Part shown: positions 13,533 through 21,230 of the stretch, one piece after another
Layout of the letters: each line of letters starts with the position of its first letter
Numbering within the stretch: position 1 is the stretch's first letter
Origin: a virus
Length of the DNA stretch: 64,000 nt
Reading direction: 5' to 3' (one strand)
IMG/VR virus record: IMGVR_UViG_3300047560_001714
Location: 62,001 to 126,000 of that record
Program-made: the position numbers and the translations under genes
The notes under the pieces: generated by a model
The model's input: only the letters and a program-made list of their open reading frames with translations
The model's database searches: none
Told to the model about the DNA's origin: nothing

Positions 13533-13760
13533 ATGAGAATAGTAGTCCCAGCGTACCACGTACCAGTTGTTGCAAATTATATTTCAAGAGCACCATATGT
13601 AATTTGCCCAAAAGATGCGTTGGTATTAAATCGTTATGATGTTGGAACACAAAAAGAAACTGCTGATGTATTATTCTATACATTATATGCAGGTGGTGGG
13701 ATACATATGCATCGCGTTAAAGATGTGTCTGAAATAAACACAATAAACGTATACGCATAA
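13533..13760 (+). CDS. Hypothetical protein, 75 aa
   Basis: MRIVVPAYHVPVV start with a strong AAGGAG 7 nt upstream. Mixed beta pattern with two histidine-rich spots (IHMHRV). Soluble. No family recognised. It lies between element 10 and tRNA-Asn, in its own short gap. Confidence 0.65.
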   Translation: MRIVVPAYHVPVVANYISRAPYVICPKDALVLNRYDVGTQKETADVLFYTLYAGGGIHMHRVKDVSEINTINVYA

Positions 13761-13784
13761 AAATTTAACAATAAAAAATAATAT

Positions 13785-13859
13785 TCCCTAATAGCTCAGT
13801 GGTAGAGCAGACGGCTGTTAACCGTCCGGTCGGTGGTTCGAGCCCATCTTAGGGAGCCA
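13785..13859 (+). tRNA. tRNA-Asn (GTT)
   Basis: TCCCTAA/TTAGGGA acceptor, anticodon arm GACGG-CTGTTAA-CCGTC, TTCGAGC T-loop, encoded CCA. Confidence 0.95.
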
Positions 13860-13883
13860 ATTTAACATTAAAAAGGAAATGCT

Positions 13884-14036
13884 ATGAGCAATTGGCACGG
13901 TGGAAAGGGTTCTAAACAACGACCCTTTGATAGACAAAAATTTTCAGACAACTGGGACGCTATCTTTAAAAAAACCCCAGATAACGTCCAAGAAAATAAA
14001 CCAAACCAAGAAAAAGATGACAATGAAAAAAAATAA
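13884..14036 (+). CDS. Small hydrophilic protein, 50 aa
   Basis: MSNWHGGKGSKQRPFDRQ..., with AAGGAAA upstream. Basic first half and a lysine/aspartate-rich tail; probably disordered. Its 3' end overlaps the halogenase start, so the two are translationally linked. Function unknown. Confidence 0.6.
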   Translation: MSNWHGGKGSKQRPFDRQKFSDNWDAIFKKTPDNVQENKPNQEKDDNEKK

Positions 14037-15540
14037 AATAGTAATTGTCGGGGGCGGTTCAGCTGGATGGATTACGTTATCATATTTATCAGCAACCACC
14101 GACGCTGAACTAGTATTAATCCACTCAAATGAAATCGATTCTATTGGAGTTGGCGAAAGCACAACACCAACTATTAAACATATTGCGGAAACCGTTGGCG
14201 TACCGGAATACGAATGGATGAAACAATCCAAAGCAACATTTAAATACGGTGTTGATTTCCATGACTTTAACAGTTTAGGTTCACGATGGGTACATACCTT
14301 TGATGATATGATACCACATCAGGCATTTACTAGACCATTATGCGATAATGGTAAAGAAGAATTTAAACGTGATTTGACTAGTGTTGATTATTTTTTACAT
14401 CATTATGGTAAAGATGTTTCATTATTTAACGAAACCCATGGACCACAAGAATACTTGATAAAAAATAAATTAAGTCCATTTAATAAAAATGGAATTAACA
14501 ATATAAACAAATTTCCAGGATATGGGTATCATGTTAATGCATTTGAATTTGGAAAATGTTTAAAAAATCACGTACCAGAAACCCGATATGAAGAAATAAA
14601 CGCAACCATAATTGAAGTTGTAGAAAATAATGATGGTATTGAGTACGTTGTATTAGACACTGGTGAAAAAATCTATGGTGATATATTCTTTGATTGCTCT
14701 GGGTTTACTAGGGTACTTATGAAAAATCTATCAACCTGGGATTCATATACTGAATTAGTAAATGACCGTGCAATATGGGGTGAAATTCATAATGTTACCT
14801 CAGACGAACCAGTTACGGGTGTATATGCGCAAGAATCAGGATGGATATGGACTATCCCAACATGGAACCAAATTGGTTCTGGGTATGTATATTCTAATAA
14901 ATTTAGTTCTGATGAACGGGCCGAAGAAGTAATTACAGACTTTTGGCGTGAACGTGGTTACAAATTTGTTAAAAGAAAACAAGTTGCGTTTGACGCCGGA
15001 AGATTAAACAATGTTACATTTAAAAATGTAATTAGCAATGGATTGGCCCAAAGTTTTATAGAACCATTGGAAGCCACCAGCTTAATGATTACGTGCGTAA
15101 CAGTACGCAGTTTTAGTGATTTATACAATAAGCATAAAATATGGAGTGCAAAAACTAGTTCAATTCATGATCGAATAATGAAACGGTTTATTGACCATAC
15201 TAAAAAGTTTGTTCTATATCATTATAGACTATCTGAAAGAATAGATACACCATATTGGCGGTCAGTTGGTAACGATCCAACCGCAGTGCAAGAGGTATCT
15301 GATTATATAGATATTTTGGCATCAAGTAAATGGGTTGGCAAAGGGGATACCCTATTGAATCAATGGAACTGGGTAAGTATGCTCCTTGGCTTTAATAAAA
15401 AATATACTAATAAATTAAAATCAGATGTTGACATTGACGATTATTTATTATATAATAAAACCTTAATTTATCATTACCAGTCATTAGTTGGTCAAAATAT
15501 TCCAATACTTGATTTGTTAAATAAAATTAATAATACTTGA
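14017..15540 (+). CDS. Flavin-dependent tryptophan halogenase family protein
   Basis: 507 residues from ATG 14017 (14023 is also possible), close to the family's usual 500-540. FAD-binding GGGSAG at 12-17, GVGESTTPT at about 44-52, the halogenase signature W276-I-W278-T-I-P281, and FIEPLEATSLMIT toward the C-terminus. A lysine pair near 72-76 is in the right place for the catalytic lysine of PrnA-type enzymes. These enzymes use FADH2, oxygen and halide to make hypohalous acid that halogenates an indole or another aromatic ring. Whether the substrate is free tryptophan, a peptide or a tRNA-linked residue cannot be told. Halogenase-like genes are known in some large aquatic phages. Confidence 0.9.
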   Translation: MTMKKNKIVIVGGGSAGWITLSYLSATTDAELVLIHSNEIDSIGVGESTTPTIKHIAETVGVPEYEWMKQSKATFKYGVDFHDFNSLGSRWVHTFDDMIPHQAFTRPLCDNGKEEFKRDLTSVDYFLHHYGKDVSLFNETHGPQEYLIKNKLSPFNKNGINNINKFPGYGYHVNAFEFGKCLKNHVPETRYEEINATIIEVVENNDGIEYVVLDTGEKIYGDIFFDCSGFTRVLMKNLSTWDSYTELVNDRAIWGEIHNVTSDEPVTGVYAQESGWIWTIPTWNQIGSGYVYSNKFSSDERAEEVITDFWRERGYKFVKRKQVAFDAGRLNNVTFKNVISNGLAQSFIEPLEATSLMITCVTVRSFSDLYNKHKIWSAKTSSIHDRIMKRFIDHTKKFVLYHYRLSERIDTPYWRSVGNDPTAVQEVSDYIDILASSKWVGKGDTLLNQWNWVSMLLGFNKKYTNKLKSDVDIDDYLLYNKTLIYHYQSLVGQNIPILDLLNKINNT

Positions 15541-15565
15541 CATTATAAATAAATACTGATATAAT
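15537..15565 (+). promoter_or_regulatory. Promoter overlapping the halogenase stop codon
   Basis: TTGACA (15537-15542), 17-nt spacer, TATAAT (15560-15565), 11 nt before the next start. Confidence 0.8.
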
Positions 15566-15576
15566 AGGTACATAAA

Positions 15577-15765
15577 ATGACAGTAGCTAGTAAAGCAAAC
15601 CGAAAAGCGAATCCGCTTAAAACTAAAAATGACAAAACACGTATTAACGTGTTAAGTGACAAACAGTTAGTATTAGCATTAGAAAAAGCAACACGCGGCC
15701 GTGATAAATCAAAAATCAGAAGTCGTATTGCATTTAAACTTAAAAATCATTCACAACAACCCTAG
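15577..15765 (+). CDS. Small basic protein, 62 aa
   Basis: Very basic (MTVASKANRKANPLKTKNDK start; RGRDKSKIRSRIAFKLK near the end), suggesting nucleic-acid binding. It has its own consensus promoter but starts so close to it that the leader is very short. No family recognised. Confidence 0.6.
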   Translation: MTVASKANRKANPLKTKNDKTRINVLSDKQLVLALEKATRGRDKSKIRSRIAFKLKNHSQQP

Positions 15766-15774
15766 AGGTGTATT

Positions 15775-15921
15775 ATGGCAGTAGAAGTAAAAAAATGTAA
15801 TTGCAGTGGTTCACTAGCGGCTAAGTTCCAAGATAAAGAATATGGTCAAGGAATGCGCGTTATGAATCAAACCTTGAAAAAAGAATACAATTGTACAGTT
15901 TGTGGTGCAAAACACAAATAG
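15775..15921 (+). CDS. Zinc-ribbon microprotein, 48 aa
   Basis: MAVEVKKCNCSGSL... with a CxC pair near residue 8 and a CxxC pair (CTVCGAKH) near the end, a plausible four-cysteine zinc site. GAGGTG precedes the start. Likely binds nucleic acid or protein. Role unknown. Confidence 0.65.
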   Translation: MAVEVKKCNCSGSLAAKFQDKEYGQGMRVMNQTLKKEYNCTVCGAKHK

Positions 15922-15934
15922 TTACACCTAATTT

Positions 15935-15989
15935 TGGATGCTAACAGCAATTACTTATAATTTCTTTTGGTGAAAATAAAATGCATCCA
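15935..15989 (+). ncRNA. Stem-closed RNA element 11 (near twin of element 5)
   Basis: TGGATGC/GCATCCA end stem (15935-15941/15983-15989) with TAACAGCA. It matches element 5 base for base through the first 41 nt and differs only in the A-rich stretch before the 3' strand. It lies 14 nt upstream of tRNA-Thr. Confidence 0.65.
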
Positions 15990-16003
15990 GCATAAATTAA
16001 TAT

Positions 16004-16079
16004 GCCACCGTAGCTCAATCGGTAGAGCGCCTCACTTGTAATGAGGATGTTGAGGGTTCGATTCCTTTCGGTGGCTCCA
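16004..16079 (+). tRNA. tRNA-Thr (TGT)
   Basis: GCCACCG/CGGTGGC acceptor, anticodon arm CCTCA-CTTGTAA-TGAGG, TTCGATT T-loop, encoded CCA. Confidence 0.95.
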
Positions 16080-16102
16080 TTCACAATAACTTAAATGATC
16101 TT

Positions 16103-16309
16103 ATGACACCGGAACCAGACGATTTAGAAAACATTTTAAATAATCTTACTGATGACGATTTCGACAGCATCAACGAATCTATAAATTCTGACATTGACGA
16201 CGAGTTCGACGACGATGAGGAACTGTCGATTGAAGAAATGAAAGATATTTGGGGCGTAGACTTTGATGACGATGATTTAGACCCATTTGATATCCCTGGC
16301 GACAGGTGA
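16103..16309 (+). CDS. Extremely acidic protein, 68 aa
   Basis: About 45 percent Asp and Glu (for example DDDFDSINES and DDEFDDDEEL). Proteins of this size and charge can mimic DNA or RNA and block host nucleases or binding proteins, as Ocr and similar anti-defence proteins do. That is an inference from charge alone. No ribosome site better than AAATGATC is visible. Confidence 0.65.
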   Translation: MTPEPDDLENILNNLTDDDFDSINESINSDIDDEFDDDEELSIEEMKDIWGVDFDDDDLDPFDIPGDR

Positions 16310-16319
16310 TAACCACTTT

Positions 16320-16375
16320 TGGATACTTACAGCATATTAACTTCGACTTGAAACTTGAAAACAACTATGTATCCA
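16320..16375 (+). ncRNA. Stem-closed RNA element 12
   Basis: TGGATAC/GTATCCA end stem (16320-16326/16369-16375), TTACAGCA inside. The interior contains TTAA-CTTCGAC-TTGA, a 4-bp hairpin with an Arg(UCG)-like loop; the resemblance may be chance. Confidence 0.55.
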
Positions 16376-16398
16376 GAATTAAACATGTAGTGTAATCT

Positions 16399-16473
16399 GA
16401 GCGGGATTGGTATATAGGTTGTGCCTTAGCCTTCCAAGCTAATGAAACGAGTTCGACTCTCGTATCCCGCTCA
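16399..16473 (+). tRNA. tRNA-Gly (TCC), no CCA, extended acceptor helix
   Basis: GAGCGGG/CCCGCTC acceptor, anticodon arm TTAGC-CTTCCAA-GCTAA, TTCGACT T-loop. CCA is not encoded. The acceptor continues without break into TGTAATCT (16391-16398) pairing with AGATTACA (16473-16480), giving 15 perfect base pairs. The same design is seen at tRNA-His. Confidence 0.88.
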
Positions 16474-16498
16474 GATTACAATCCGTGTAACTCTTACA

Positions 16499-16687
16499 AG
16501 AATAGTTTCAGCAACATACTACAAATAACTTACTGGAAATGGTATTTTATCGTGGGTTTTAGCCCAACAAAACCGATGGAATATCTAGTGTTGGTAGAAT
16601 ACCAAATAGGCTAGTAGAATACTAGATAGGATCTGGTTGGGTAGACCGAGACTGACTGAAAACTAATTTCACCCAAAAAGCTATTCT
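16499..16687 (+). ncRNA. Stem-closed RNA element 13 (long, with twin hairpins)
   Basis: AGAATAG/CTATTCT end stem (16499-16505/16681-16687), TTTCAGCA inside, G after the 3' strand. At about 190 nt it is the longest member. The interior has TGGG/CCCA and two tandem near-identical hairpins, TTGGTA-GAA-TACCAA (16591-16605) and CTAGTA-GAA-TACTAG (16611-16625), each followed by ATAGG. No tRNA arms seen. Confidence 0.6.
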
Positions 16688-16716
16688 GTTTCCTTTAACC
16701 TTACAATGAGAAAAAT

Positions 16717-16989
16717 ATGTCTAATATTACAGCAAACCATATCTTAGTAGAAACGCTTGAACAAGCACAAGACTTACAACGCCAGTTATCGGAAGGCGCA
16801 TCATTCTCAGACTTAGCAAAATCTCACAGCAAATGTCCGAGTGGTACACGTGGCGGTGATTTAGGTTCATTTGGTAGAGGCCAAATGGTACCAGAATTTG
16901 AAAATGCCGCATTTGGCTTAGATGTCGGTGGGTTTAGTGAACCAGTACAAACACAATTTGGATACCATTTAATTAATCGCACCGCTTAA
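16717..16989 (+). CDS. Parvulin-type peptidyl-prolyl isomerase
   Basis: 90 residues, a single rotamase domain without a signal peptide, like cytoplasmic PpiC/Par10. Family motifs: ANHILVET, FSDLAKSHSKCPSG, GGDLGSFGRGQMVPEFE, and QTQFGYHLI. It catalyses cis-trans isomerisation of X-Pro bonds. One base separates its stop from the GroES start, pointing to a folding-assistance pair. Confidence 0.92.
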   Translation: MSNITANHILVETLEQAQDLQRQLSEGASFSDLAKSHSKCPSGTRGGDLGSFGRGQMVPEFENAAFGLDVGGFSEPVQTQFGYHLINRTA

Positions 16990-16990
16990 T

Positions 16991-17278
16991 ATGGATTACA
17001 CTGTATTATATGATCGGGTTTTAATTAAACCGATTGAAGAAAACAAAACATTAAGTTCTGGTATTGTTTTAGTAGCAGAACAAAAAAGTACAACCACCAC
17101 TGGTACAGTAATTGCAATTGGTGATGGAAAACAGTATGATAATGGTAAGATAATCCCATTAACAGTCCAAGTTGATGATAATGTGTTATTCATGAAAAAT
17201 ACCGGTATCCCAACTAAATTAGATGGCGTTGAATATCTTATCTTGCGAGAATCAGAAATTCTTGGTATCATAGAATAA
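16991..17278 (+). CDS. groES: GroES-like co-chaperonin
   Basis: 95 residues, standard Cpn10 length. LYDRVLIKPIEEN at the start, a mobile-loop region around residues 18-33 with SGIVLV, and DGVEYLILRESEILGII at the end. Co-chaperonins cap GroEL; T4 gp31 is the best-known phage example and replaces host GroES to fold the capsid protein. No GroEL is present in the window, so the host GroEL is the probable partner. Confidence 0.92.
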   Translation: MDYTVLYDRVLIKPIEENKTLSSGIVLVAEQKSTTTTGTVIAIGDGKQYDNGKIIPLTVQVDDNVLFMKNTGIPTKLDGVEYLILRESEILGIIE

Positions 17279-17291
17279 AATATAGTATTAA

Positions 17292-17386
17292 AGGTTAATT
17301 TCCGCATACCATTTTTCTCCAGAGATGTACAAGACCCCATTGATCAGTGGTGAGATATGAAAAATCTCAAATATGATCATTAACCT
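17292..17386 (+). ncRNA. Stem-closed RNA element 14
   Basis: AGGTTAAT/ATTAACCT end stem (17292-17299/17379-17386), TTCCGCA inside, G after the 3' strand. The interior includes a GAGAT/ATCTC hairpin and two TGATCA sites. It is the last clear member before the Ro60-like gene. Confidence 0.55.
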
Positions 17387-17402
17387 GATTACCCATACCA
17401 AT

Positions 17403-17477
17403 GCACCAGTGACAGAATGGCTATGTAGCAGTCTGCAAAACTGTTTAATGCAGGTTCGACTCCTGTCTGGTGCTCCA
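17403..17477 (+). tRNA. tRNA-Cys (GCA)
   Basis: GCACCAG/CTGGTGC acceptor, anticodon arm CAGT-CTGCAAA-ACTG, TTCGACT T-loop, encoded CCA. Confidence 0.95.
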
Positions 17478-17508
17478 AATAAATATGTTATAAACTAGGA
17501 GTATTGAC

Positions 17509-17808
17509 ATGCATCACGAACGATTATCAGAATATGCTGTAATCAGAGATAAACTTTCAACCCGCCGGGCATTTTTATTACATCTCATCGATGAGGATTC
17601 ATATGAACTTGTTGGAATCGTAAACTTTGAAACCGGCGAATTCCAAACAGAAAATATCGTTGAACCGGAGCACGATTTAGATGATTACCCATTTCTTTAT
17701 ACTGTAAAGGATACAGATTGGTATTGTCATCCAGATGATCACGACGCAATGATTAAAAAATATGCGGAAGAAAGTCTTAAAGAAACATTTAAAAAATTAA
17801 ATATTTAA
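17509..17808 (+). CDS. Hypothetical protein, 99 aa
   Basis: MHHERLSEYAVIRDKL start with TAGGAG upstream. Alternating hydrophobic strands (AFLLHLIDEDSYELVGIVNFETG) suggest a small alpha/beta domain; acidic overall. It lies just before the promoter of the Ro60-like gene. No family recognised. Confidence 0.65.
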   Translation: MHHERLSEYAVIRDKLSTRRAFLLHLIDEDSYELVGIVNFETGEFQTENIVEPEHDLDDYPFLYTVKDTDWYCHPDDHDAMIKKYAEESLKETFKKLNI

Positions 17809-17814
17809 TTTTAC

Positions 17815-17842
17815 TTGACAACCGCCAAAAACCTGGTATAAT
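17815..17842 (+). promoter_or_regulatory. Promoter of the Ro60-like gene
   Basis: TTGACA (17815-17820), 16-nt spacer, TATAAT (17837-17842). The leader that follows holds TTAG-ATACAGCA...CTAA-ACTG (17855-17883), a weak copy of the RNA-element signature. Confidence 0.8.
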
Positions 17843-17900
17843 TACCCACATAGATTAGATACAGCAACTATTTTTTACACTAAACTGAAAGGTGAATTAC

Positions 17901-19304
17901 ATGACATTAATTGCAGAAAAAACAACAACAACAACAACAAATGGTATGGCGGCGTTAAACACATCAACGACAGCCCTTACCGATTTATTCTTTAACATTG
18001 GTGCTATGCGTGGTAAAGATATTATTCCACAATTCACCAGTGCATTATCTGAAAATCGTGAGTTAGCATTACGAATTGCACTATGGTCGCGTGATGCTCG
18101 TGGTGGCGCTGGTGAAAGACAACTTTTCAGAGATATTCTAAATCATTTAGAAAACACCGATGTTTCCGCCGCCGAAGCATTAGCAAACCGCGTTGGTGAA
18201 TTGGGCAGATGGGATGATTTGTTTGTGTTTAAAACCAAACATATGAAAGAATTTGGGTTTGAGTTAATTAAACAAGCGTTGGCAGCTAAGAATGGATTGG
18301 CAGCTAAATGGACCCCACGTAAAGGACCAATTTCGGTTGAATTACGCAAATACTTGGGTTGGAGTCCAAAGCATTATCGTAAAACATTGGTGGCATTGAC
18401 ATCAGTGGTTGAAACCCAAATGTGTGCTAATGATTGGGATAACATCAATTTCAGCCACGTGCCATCTGTTGCTAGTGCTAGATACAAAAAAGCTTTCAAT
18501 AGACATACACCTAAGTTTGCTGAATATGTTAATGCACTGGTTTCTGGTGATACATCAGTTAAAGTCAATGCTGGTGCAATCTATCCATATGATGTTTTAA
18601 GTGCGTTGAAAGGTTATAATGTTGATTCAACGATTAAAAACCATGTTATTGCACAATGGGCCGCATTACCAAACTTTGTTGGTGACGCTAATATTTTACC
18701 ATTAGTTGACGTTAGTGGTTCTATGTCGTGTTCAGCGGGTGGTAAAAACGCATCTCTAACTTGTATGGATGTTGCAGTTTCCCTTGGGTTGTATCTTTCA
18801 GATAAAAACTTAGGTGAATTCAAAAACAAGTTTATTACGTTTCATGAAAAACCAGAATTGATAACACTTGAAGGGGATATTGTTCAACAGAACCAGCAAA
18901 TGCTAAGATCAAAATGGGGCATGAGTACAAACTTGGAATCAGCATTTAACTTGATTTTAAATTTAGCAACCAGTTGCAATGTTCGTAACGCAGATATGCC
19001 AGAAATTTTGTTGATTTTATCGGATATGCAATTTAACCAGGCGGTTACATCTCCAAGTGATACCGCAATGGAAATGATTGAACGTGCATATGCCGCTGCT
19101 GGATATTCTGTTCCTAAAATTGTATTCTGGAATTTAAATGCAAGTGGGAATGTCCCAGTAACATCGGATAAATCTGGCGCAGCATTGGTATCTGGGTTCT
19201 CACCATCAATTATGACTAGTTTATTATCTGCCGATATGTCTGAGTTTACACCATACGGCATTATGATTAAAACAATCATGAATGAACGGTATGACCACCA
19301 GTAA
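17901..19304 (+). CDS. Ro60/TROVE-like RNA-binding protein (DUF2828 type) with vWA domain
   Basis: 467 residues from ATG 17901 (GAAAGGTG upstream; the in-frame GTG at 17892 is less likely). The first about 260 residues are helical repeats with LWSRDARGGAGERQLFR and VGELGRWDDLF, as in TROVE and the related DUF2828 family. A von Willebrand A domain follows, with the metal site D270-V-S-G-S-M-S and LILSDMQF. Ro60 proteins form a ring that binds Y RNAs outside and the ends of misfolded RNAs inside, and in bacteria work in RNA quality control. The gene has its own promoter and terminator and lies next to the RNA elements, which makes them candidate ligands. DUF2828 members of other function remain possible. 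Confidence 0.8.
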   Translation: MTLIAEKTTTTTTNGMAALNTSTTALTDLFFNIGAMRGKDIIPQFTSALSENRELALRIALWSRDARGGAGERQLFRDILNHLENTDVSAAEALANRVGELGRWDDLFVFKTKHMKEFGFELIKQALAAKNGLAAKWTPRKGPISVELRKYLGWSPKHYRKTLVALTSVVETQMCANDWDNINFSHVPSVASARYKKAFNRHTPKFAEYVNALVSGDTSVKVNAGAIYPYDVLSALKGYNVDSTIKNHVIAQWAALPNFVGDANILPLVDVSGSMSCSAGGKNASLTCMDVAVSLGLYLSDKNLGEFKNKFITFHEKPELITLEGDIVQQNQQMLRSKWGMSTNLESAFNLILNLATSCNVRNADMPEILLILSDMQFNQAVTSPSDTAMEMIERAYAAAGYSVPKIVFWNLNASGNVPVTSDKSGAALVSGFSPSIMTSLLSADMSEFTPYGIMIKTIMNERYDHQ

Positions 19305-19311
19305 TAACAGT

Positions 19312-19336
19312 GGAGGGGTTTTACCCCTCCTTTTTT
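19312..19336 (+). terminator. Terminator of the Ro60-like gene
   Basis: GGAGGGG-TTTTA-CCCCTCC hairpin followed by six T. Confidence 0.9.
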
Positions 19337-19359
19337 CAACCCCCTTATATATAAAACAA

Positions 19360-19647
19360 ATGAATATTGAGATTGCACCAACCGACCATATATTAACAAA
19401 TTGGAAAGATGCCAACAGTTATTGCGAACATTTAGATTATGGTGGGAAACATGATTGGCGACTTCCGACTGTTGCTGAACTTGAAGAATTGCAACAAAGT
19501 TCAGAATATTCATACAAAGAGTTTTACTGGGCAAACAAAGCACAAAGTTACTTTTTATCTTGGGCAACAAATATGAGTACCGGGCTGTCAAAGTTGATTT
19601 TTAAAGACTATAAAGCATACGTGCTTCCAGTTAGAACAGTATCTTGA
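19360..19647 (+). CDS. DUF1566 (Lcl C-terminal) domain protein, 95 aa
   Basis: ATG 19360 is taken because the frame upstream runs through the terminator. WKDANSYCEHL, GGKHDWRLPTVAELEEL and the closing YVLPVRTV are the DUF1566 signature. This C-type-lectin-like fold occurs in surface and ligand-binding proteins, including phage receptor-binding parts. Here it is a single domain with no signal peptide. Role unknown. Confidence 0.75.
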   Translation: MNIEIAPTDHILTNWKDANSYCEHLDYGGKHDWRLPTVAELEELQQSSEYSYKEFYWANKAQSYFLSWATNMSTGLSKLIFKDYKAYVLPVRTVS

Positions 19648-19652
19648 TTTTT

Positions 19653-19688
19653 AGGCAGTTTCGGCACTGTATAACAGTATTACTGCCT
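19653..19688 (+). ncRNA. Possible small member of the RNA-element family
   Basis: AGGCAGT/ACTGCCT stem (19653-19659/19682-19688) with TTCGGCA inside and an inner ACTGT-ATA-ACAGT hairpin. It resembles the family but the signature differs by one base and there is no interior module. Confidence 0.3.
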
Positions 19689-19701
19689 CGGCTGAAGCGA
19701 A

Positions 19702-20169
19702 ATGACCGAAATGGGCTGCTCTCACGGGGTTTCTGTAGTTGTACCTGACACACGAGAACAACTACATCTATTTTATGTGGATAATATGACAATTGAACCA
19801 AAACAAGTAATTGTAGTAAGAAAAGACCTTAACATGCGCAAAGGTAAAATGATAAGCCAAGGCTGTCACGCATCCGTAGGCGCAGTTCTTAAATGTATGA
19901 ACAAAGTGAACAAAGGTGATGATAGTAATTTTGATGCCTTAGAAGAATGGTTAGCCGGTCGATTCACCAAAATTTGTGTGTATGTTGAAAGTGAAAAAGA
20001 ACTATTAGATATCTACGCAAATGCAAAGGATGCCGCACTTAATGTTAAATTGATTAAGGACGCTGGTTTAACTGAATTTAATGGGGTACCGACTTTAACT
20101 TGCTTGGCAATTGGGCCAGATTACCCAGACAAAATAGATAAAATAACTGGCCATTTAAAGCTGTTATAG
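19702..20169 (+). CDS. pth2: Peptidyl-tRNA hydrolase 2 (Pth2) family
   Basis: 155 residues. The Pth2 core is clear: KQVIVVRKDLNMRKGK, SQGCHASVGAVL, KICVYVESEKEL, LIKDAGLTEFNGVPT, TCLAIGP. Pth2 frees tRNA from stalled peptidyl-tRNA and is the archaeal/eukaryotic type, unlike the Pth1 of the bacterial host. The first 28 residues precede the usual domain start, and ATG 19787 would give a standard-length protein, so the start is uncertain. Confidence 0.9.
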   Translation: MTEMGCSHGVSVVVPDTREQLHLFYVDNMTIEPKQVIVVRKDLNMRKGKMISQGCHASVGAVLKCMNKVNKGDDSNFDALEEWLAGRFTKICVYVESEKELLDIYANAKDAALNVKLIKDAGLTEFNGVPTLTCLAIGPDYPDKIDKITGHLKLL

Positions 20170-20286
20170 AATATTTTCTCGGCTGATACTAGAGGTTGTA
20201 CCAAGTGTACAATATTTTGGTATCGGCCTTTACACTTCAAATCAATACAACTATTTTTGATGCTGTGTTTTCCACATATTAAACCA

Positions 20287-20496
20287 ATGAACTATATAAA
20301 CCAACGATTACGAAAAATAACTCAATATTTTACTGAACAAAATTATACACTAAGCGAACACGATATAGATTTTATCGGTGACATTTTAGCAAATGCTATT
20401 ATTGCTGGTAAAATTGATGATGAATTATTCCGAGATGCTATAAAATGGCGACAAGAACTTAGAGACACTAAAAATGACACTATTAACGAAAATTAA
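20287..20496 (+). CDS. Hypothetical protein, 69 aa
   Basis: ATG 20287 gives MNYINQRLRK. All-helical, with YTLSEHDIDFIGDIL. Upstream (20170-20256) a hairpin pair is seen (CTGATAC/GTATCGG enclosing GTTGTAC/GTACAAT) but no gene. Overlaps the YqeY-like gene by 23 nt. No family recognised. Confidence 0.55.
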   Translation: MNYINQRLRKITQYFTEQNYTLSEHDIDFIGDILANAIIAGKIDDELFRDAIKWRQELRDTKNDTINEN

Positions 20497-20911
20497 AGAA
20501 GATCAGTTTGCCGCGAGAAAAAACGGAACTGATAAAATTAAAATATCATTACTTACCGTACTATTTAACGAAGCTATTAACGTGGGTTTCAATGATGGTA
20601 AACGTGACACCACCGATGCTGAAGTAATTACAGTAATAAAAAAATTGTTAAAAAGTATTGATGAATGTATTTCAGCCGGTTCGTCTAAAGGAATCGATAT
20701 CAGCCCATACGAGGTGGAACGAGATATTCTGAATACCTATTTACCCCAACAATTAACGTCCGCTGAGATTAAAGAATTAATACAAGACATCATCAAGCAC
20801 GGTGGTAAACCTGCTGGGATGAAATTTTTAAAAGAGAATCATGCCGGTAAATATGATGGTAAAATTGCATCCGCTGCCATCGATGAATTGCTCACCCAAA
20901 GTACTGGCTAA
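20474..20911 (+). CDS. GatB/YqeY-domain protein
   Basis: 145 residues matching the YqeY family: MTLLTKIKEDQFAARKNG, ISLLTVLFNEAIN, then the C-terminal YLPQQLTSAEIKELI and GGKPAGMKFLKENHAGKYDG. The domain also forms the tail of GatB in the tRNA-dependent amidotransferase, where it touches tRNA; stand-alone YqeY is less understood. Its place after Pth2 fits a tRNA-related role. Confidence 0.88.
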   Translation: MTLLTKIKEDQFAARKNGTDKIKISLLTVLFNEAINVGFNDGKRDTTDAEVITVIKKLLKSIDECISAGSSKGIDISPYEVERDILNTYLPQQLTSAEIKELIQDIIKHGGKPAGMKFLKENHAGKYDGKIASAAIDELLTQSTG

Positions 20912-21230
20912 ATTTTTTCAATTCACCCTCTGAAAGATTATTCTTTGCGCGATTCGCACGAAATGATATTATTTCAATATTATCCTTAACATAACCCAAA
21001 GATGAATCTTTTCTATCAAAAGAATACGAGTCATCTTTGGGTGCTCCTCTATTCCATTTCAATGGTATCCCTAAGATTGGGCAAGTCAATGGCATCCCAA
21101 TTTCTTCAATATCTGAAACAGTTAAATCAAAATAAATCCCTCTTTTTTTAGCTGAACTTTTTAATCTTTTAATAATCTCTGCTGATGCTAATGGTTTTAA
21201 CAGTGTATTCATAATAATATTTATTGACAT
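20892..21230 (-). CDS. HNH-type endonuclease-like protein, 112 aa
   Basis: On the minus strand, overlapping the end of the YqeY-like gene. Contains CPILGIPLKWN, SFDRKDSSLGYVKDNIEIISFRAN and a closing NLSEGELKKF, the layout of small phage HNH proteins in which S-x-D-R and G-Y-x-x-x-N-I fill the active-site region. Only the first cysteine of the usual pair is obvious. Opposite orientation and position between two forward genes suggest a free-standing homing-type endonuclease. Confidence 0.65.
   Translation of the reverse strand: MSINIIMNTLLKPLASAEIIKRLKSSAKKRGIYFDLTVSDIEEIGMPLTCPILGIPLKWNRGAPKDDSYSFDRKDSSLGYVKDNIEIISFRANRAKNNLSEGELKKFSQYFG

Noticed and set aside
18884-19591. 235-codon minus-strand frame opposite the Ro60-like gene
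   Set aside because: It overlaps a well-supported gene and its terminator and shows no family motif.
20170-20256. RNA element of the same family before the 69-aa gene
   Set aside because: It forms nested hairpins but lacks the CAGCA signature and the closing G.
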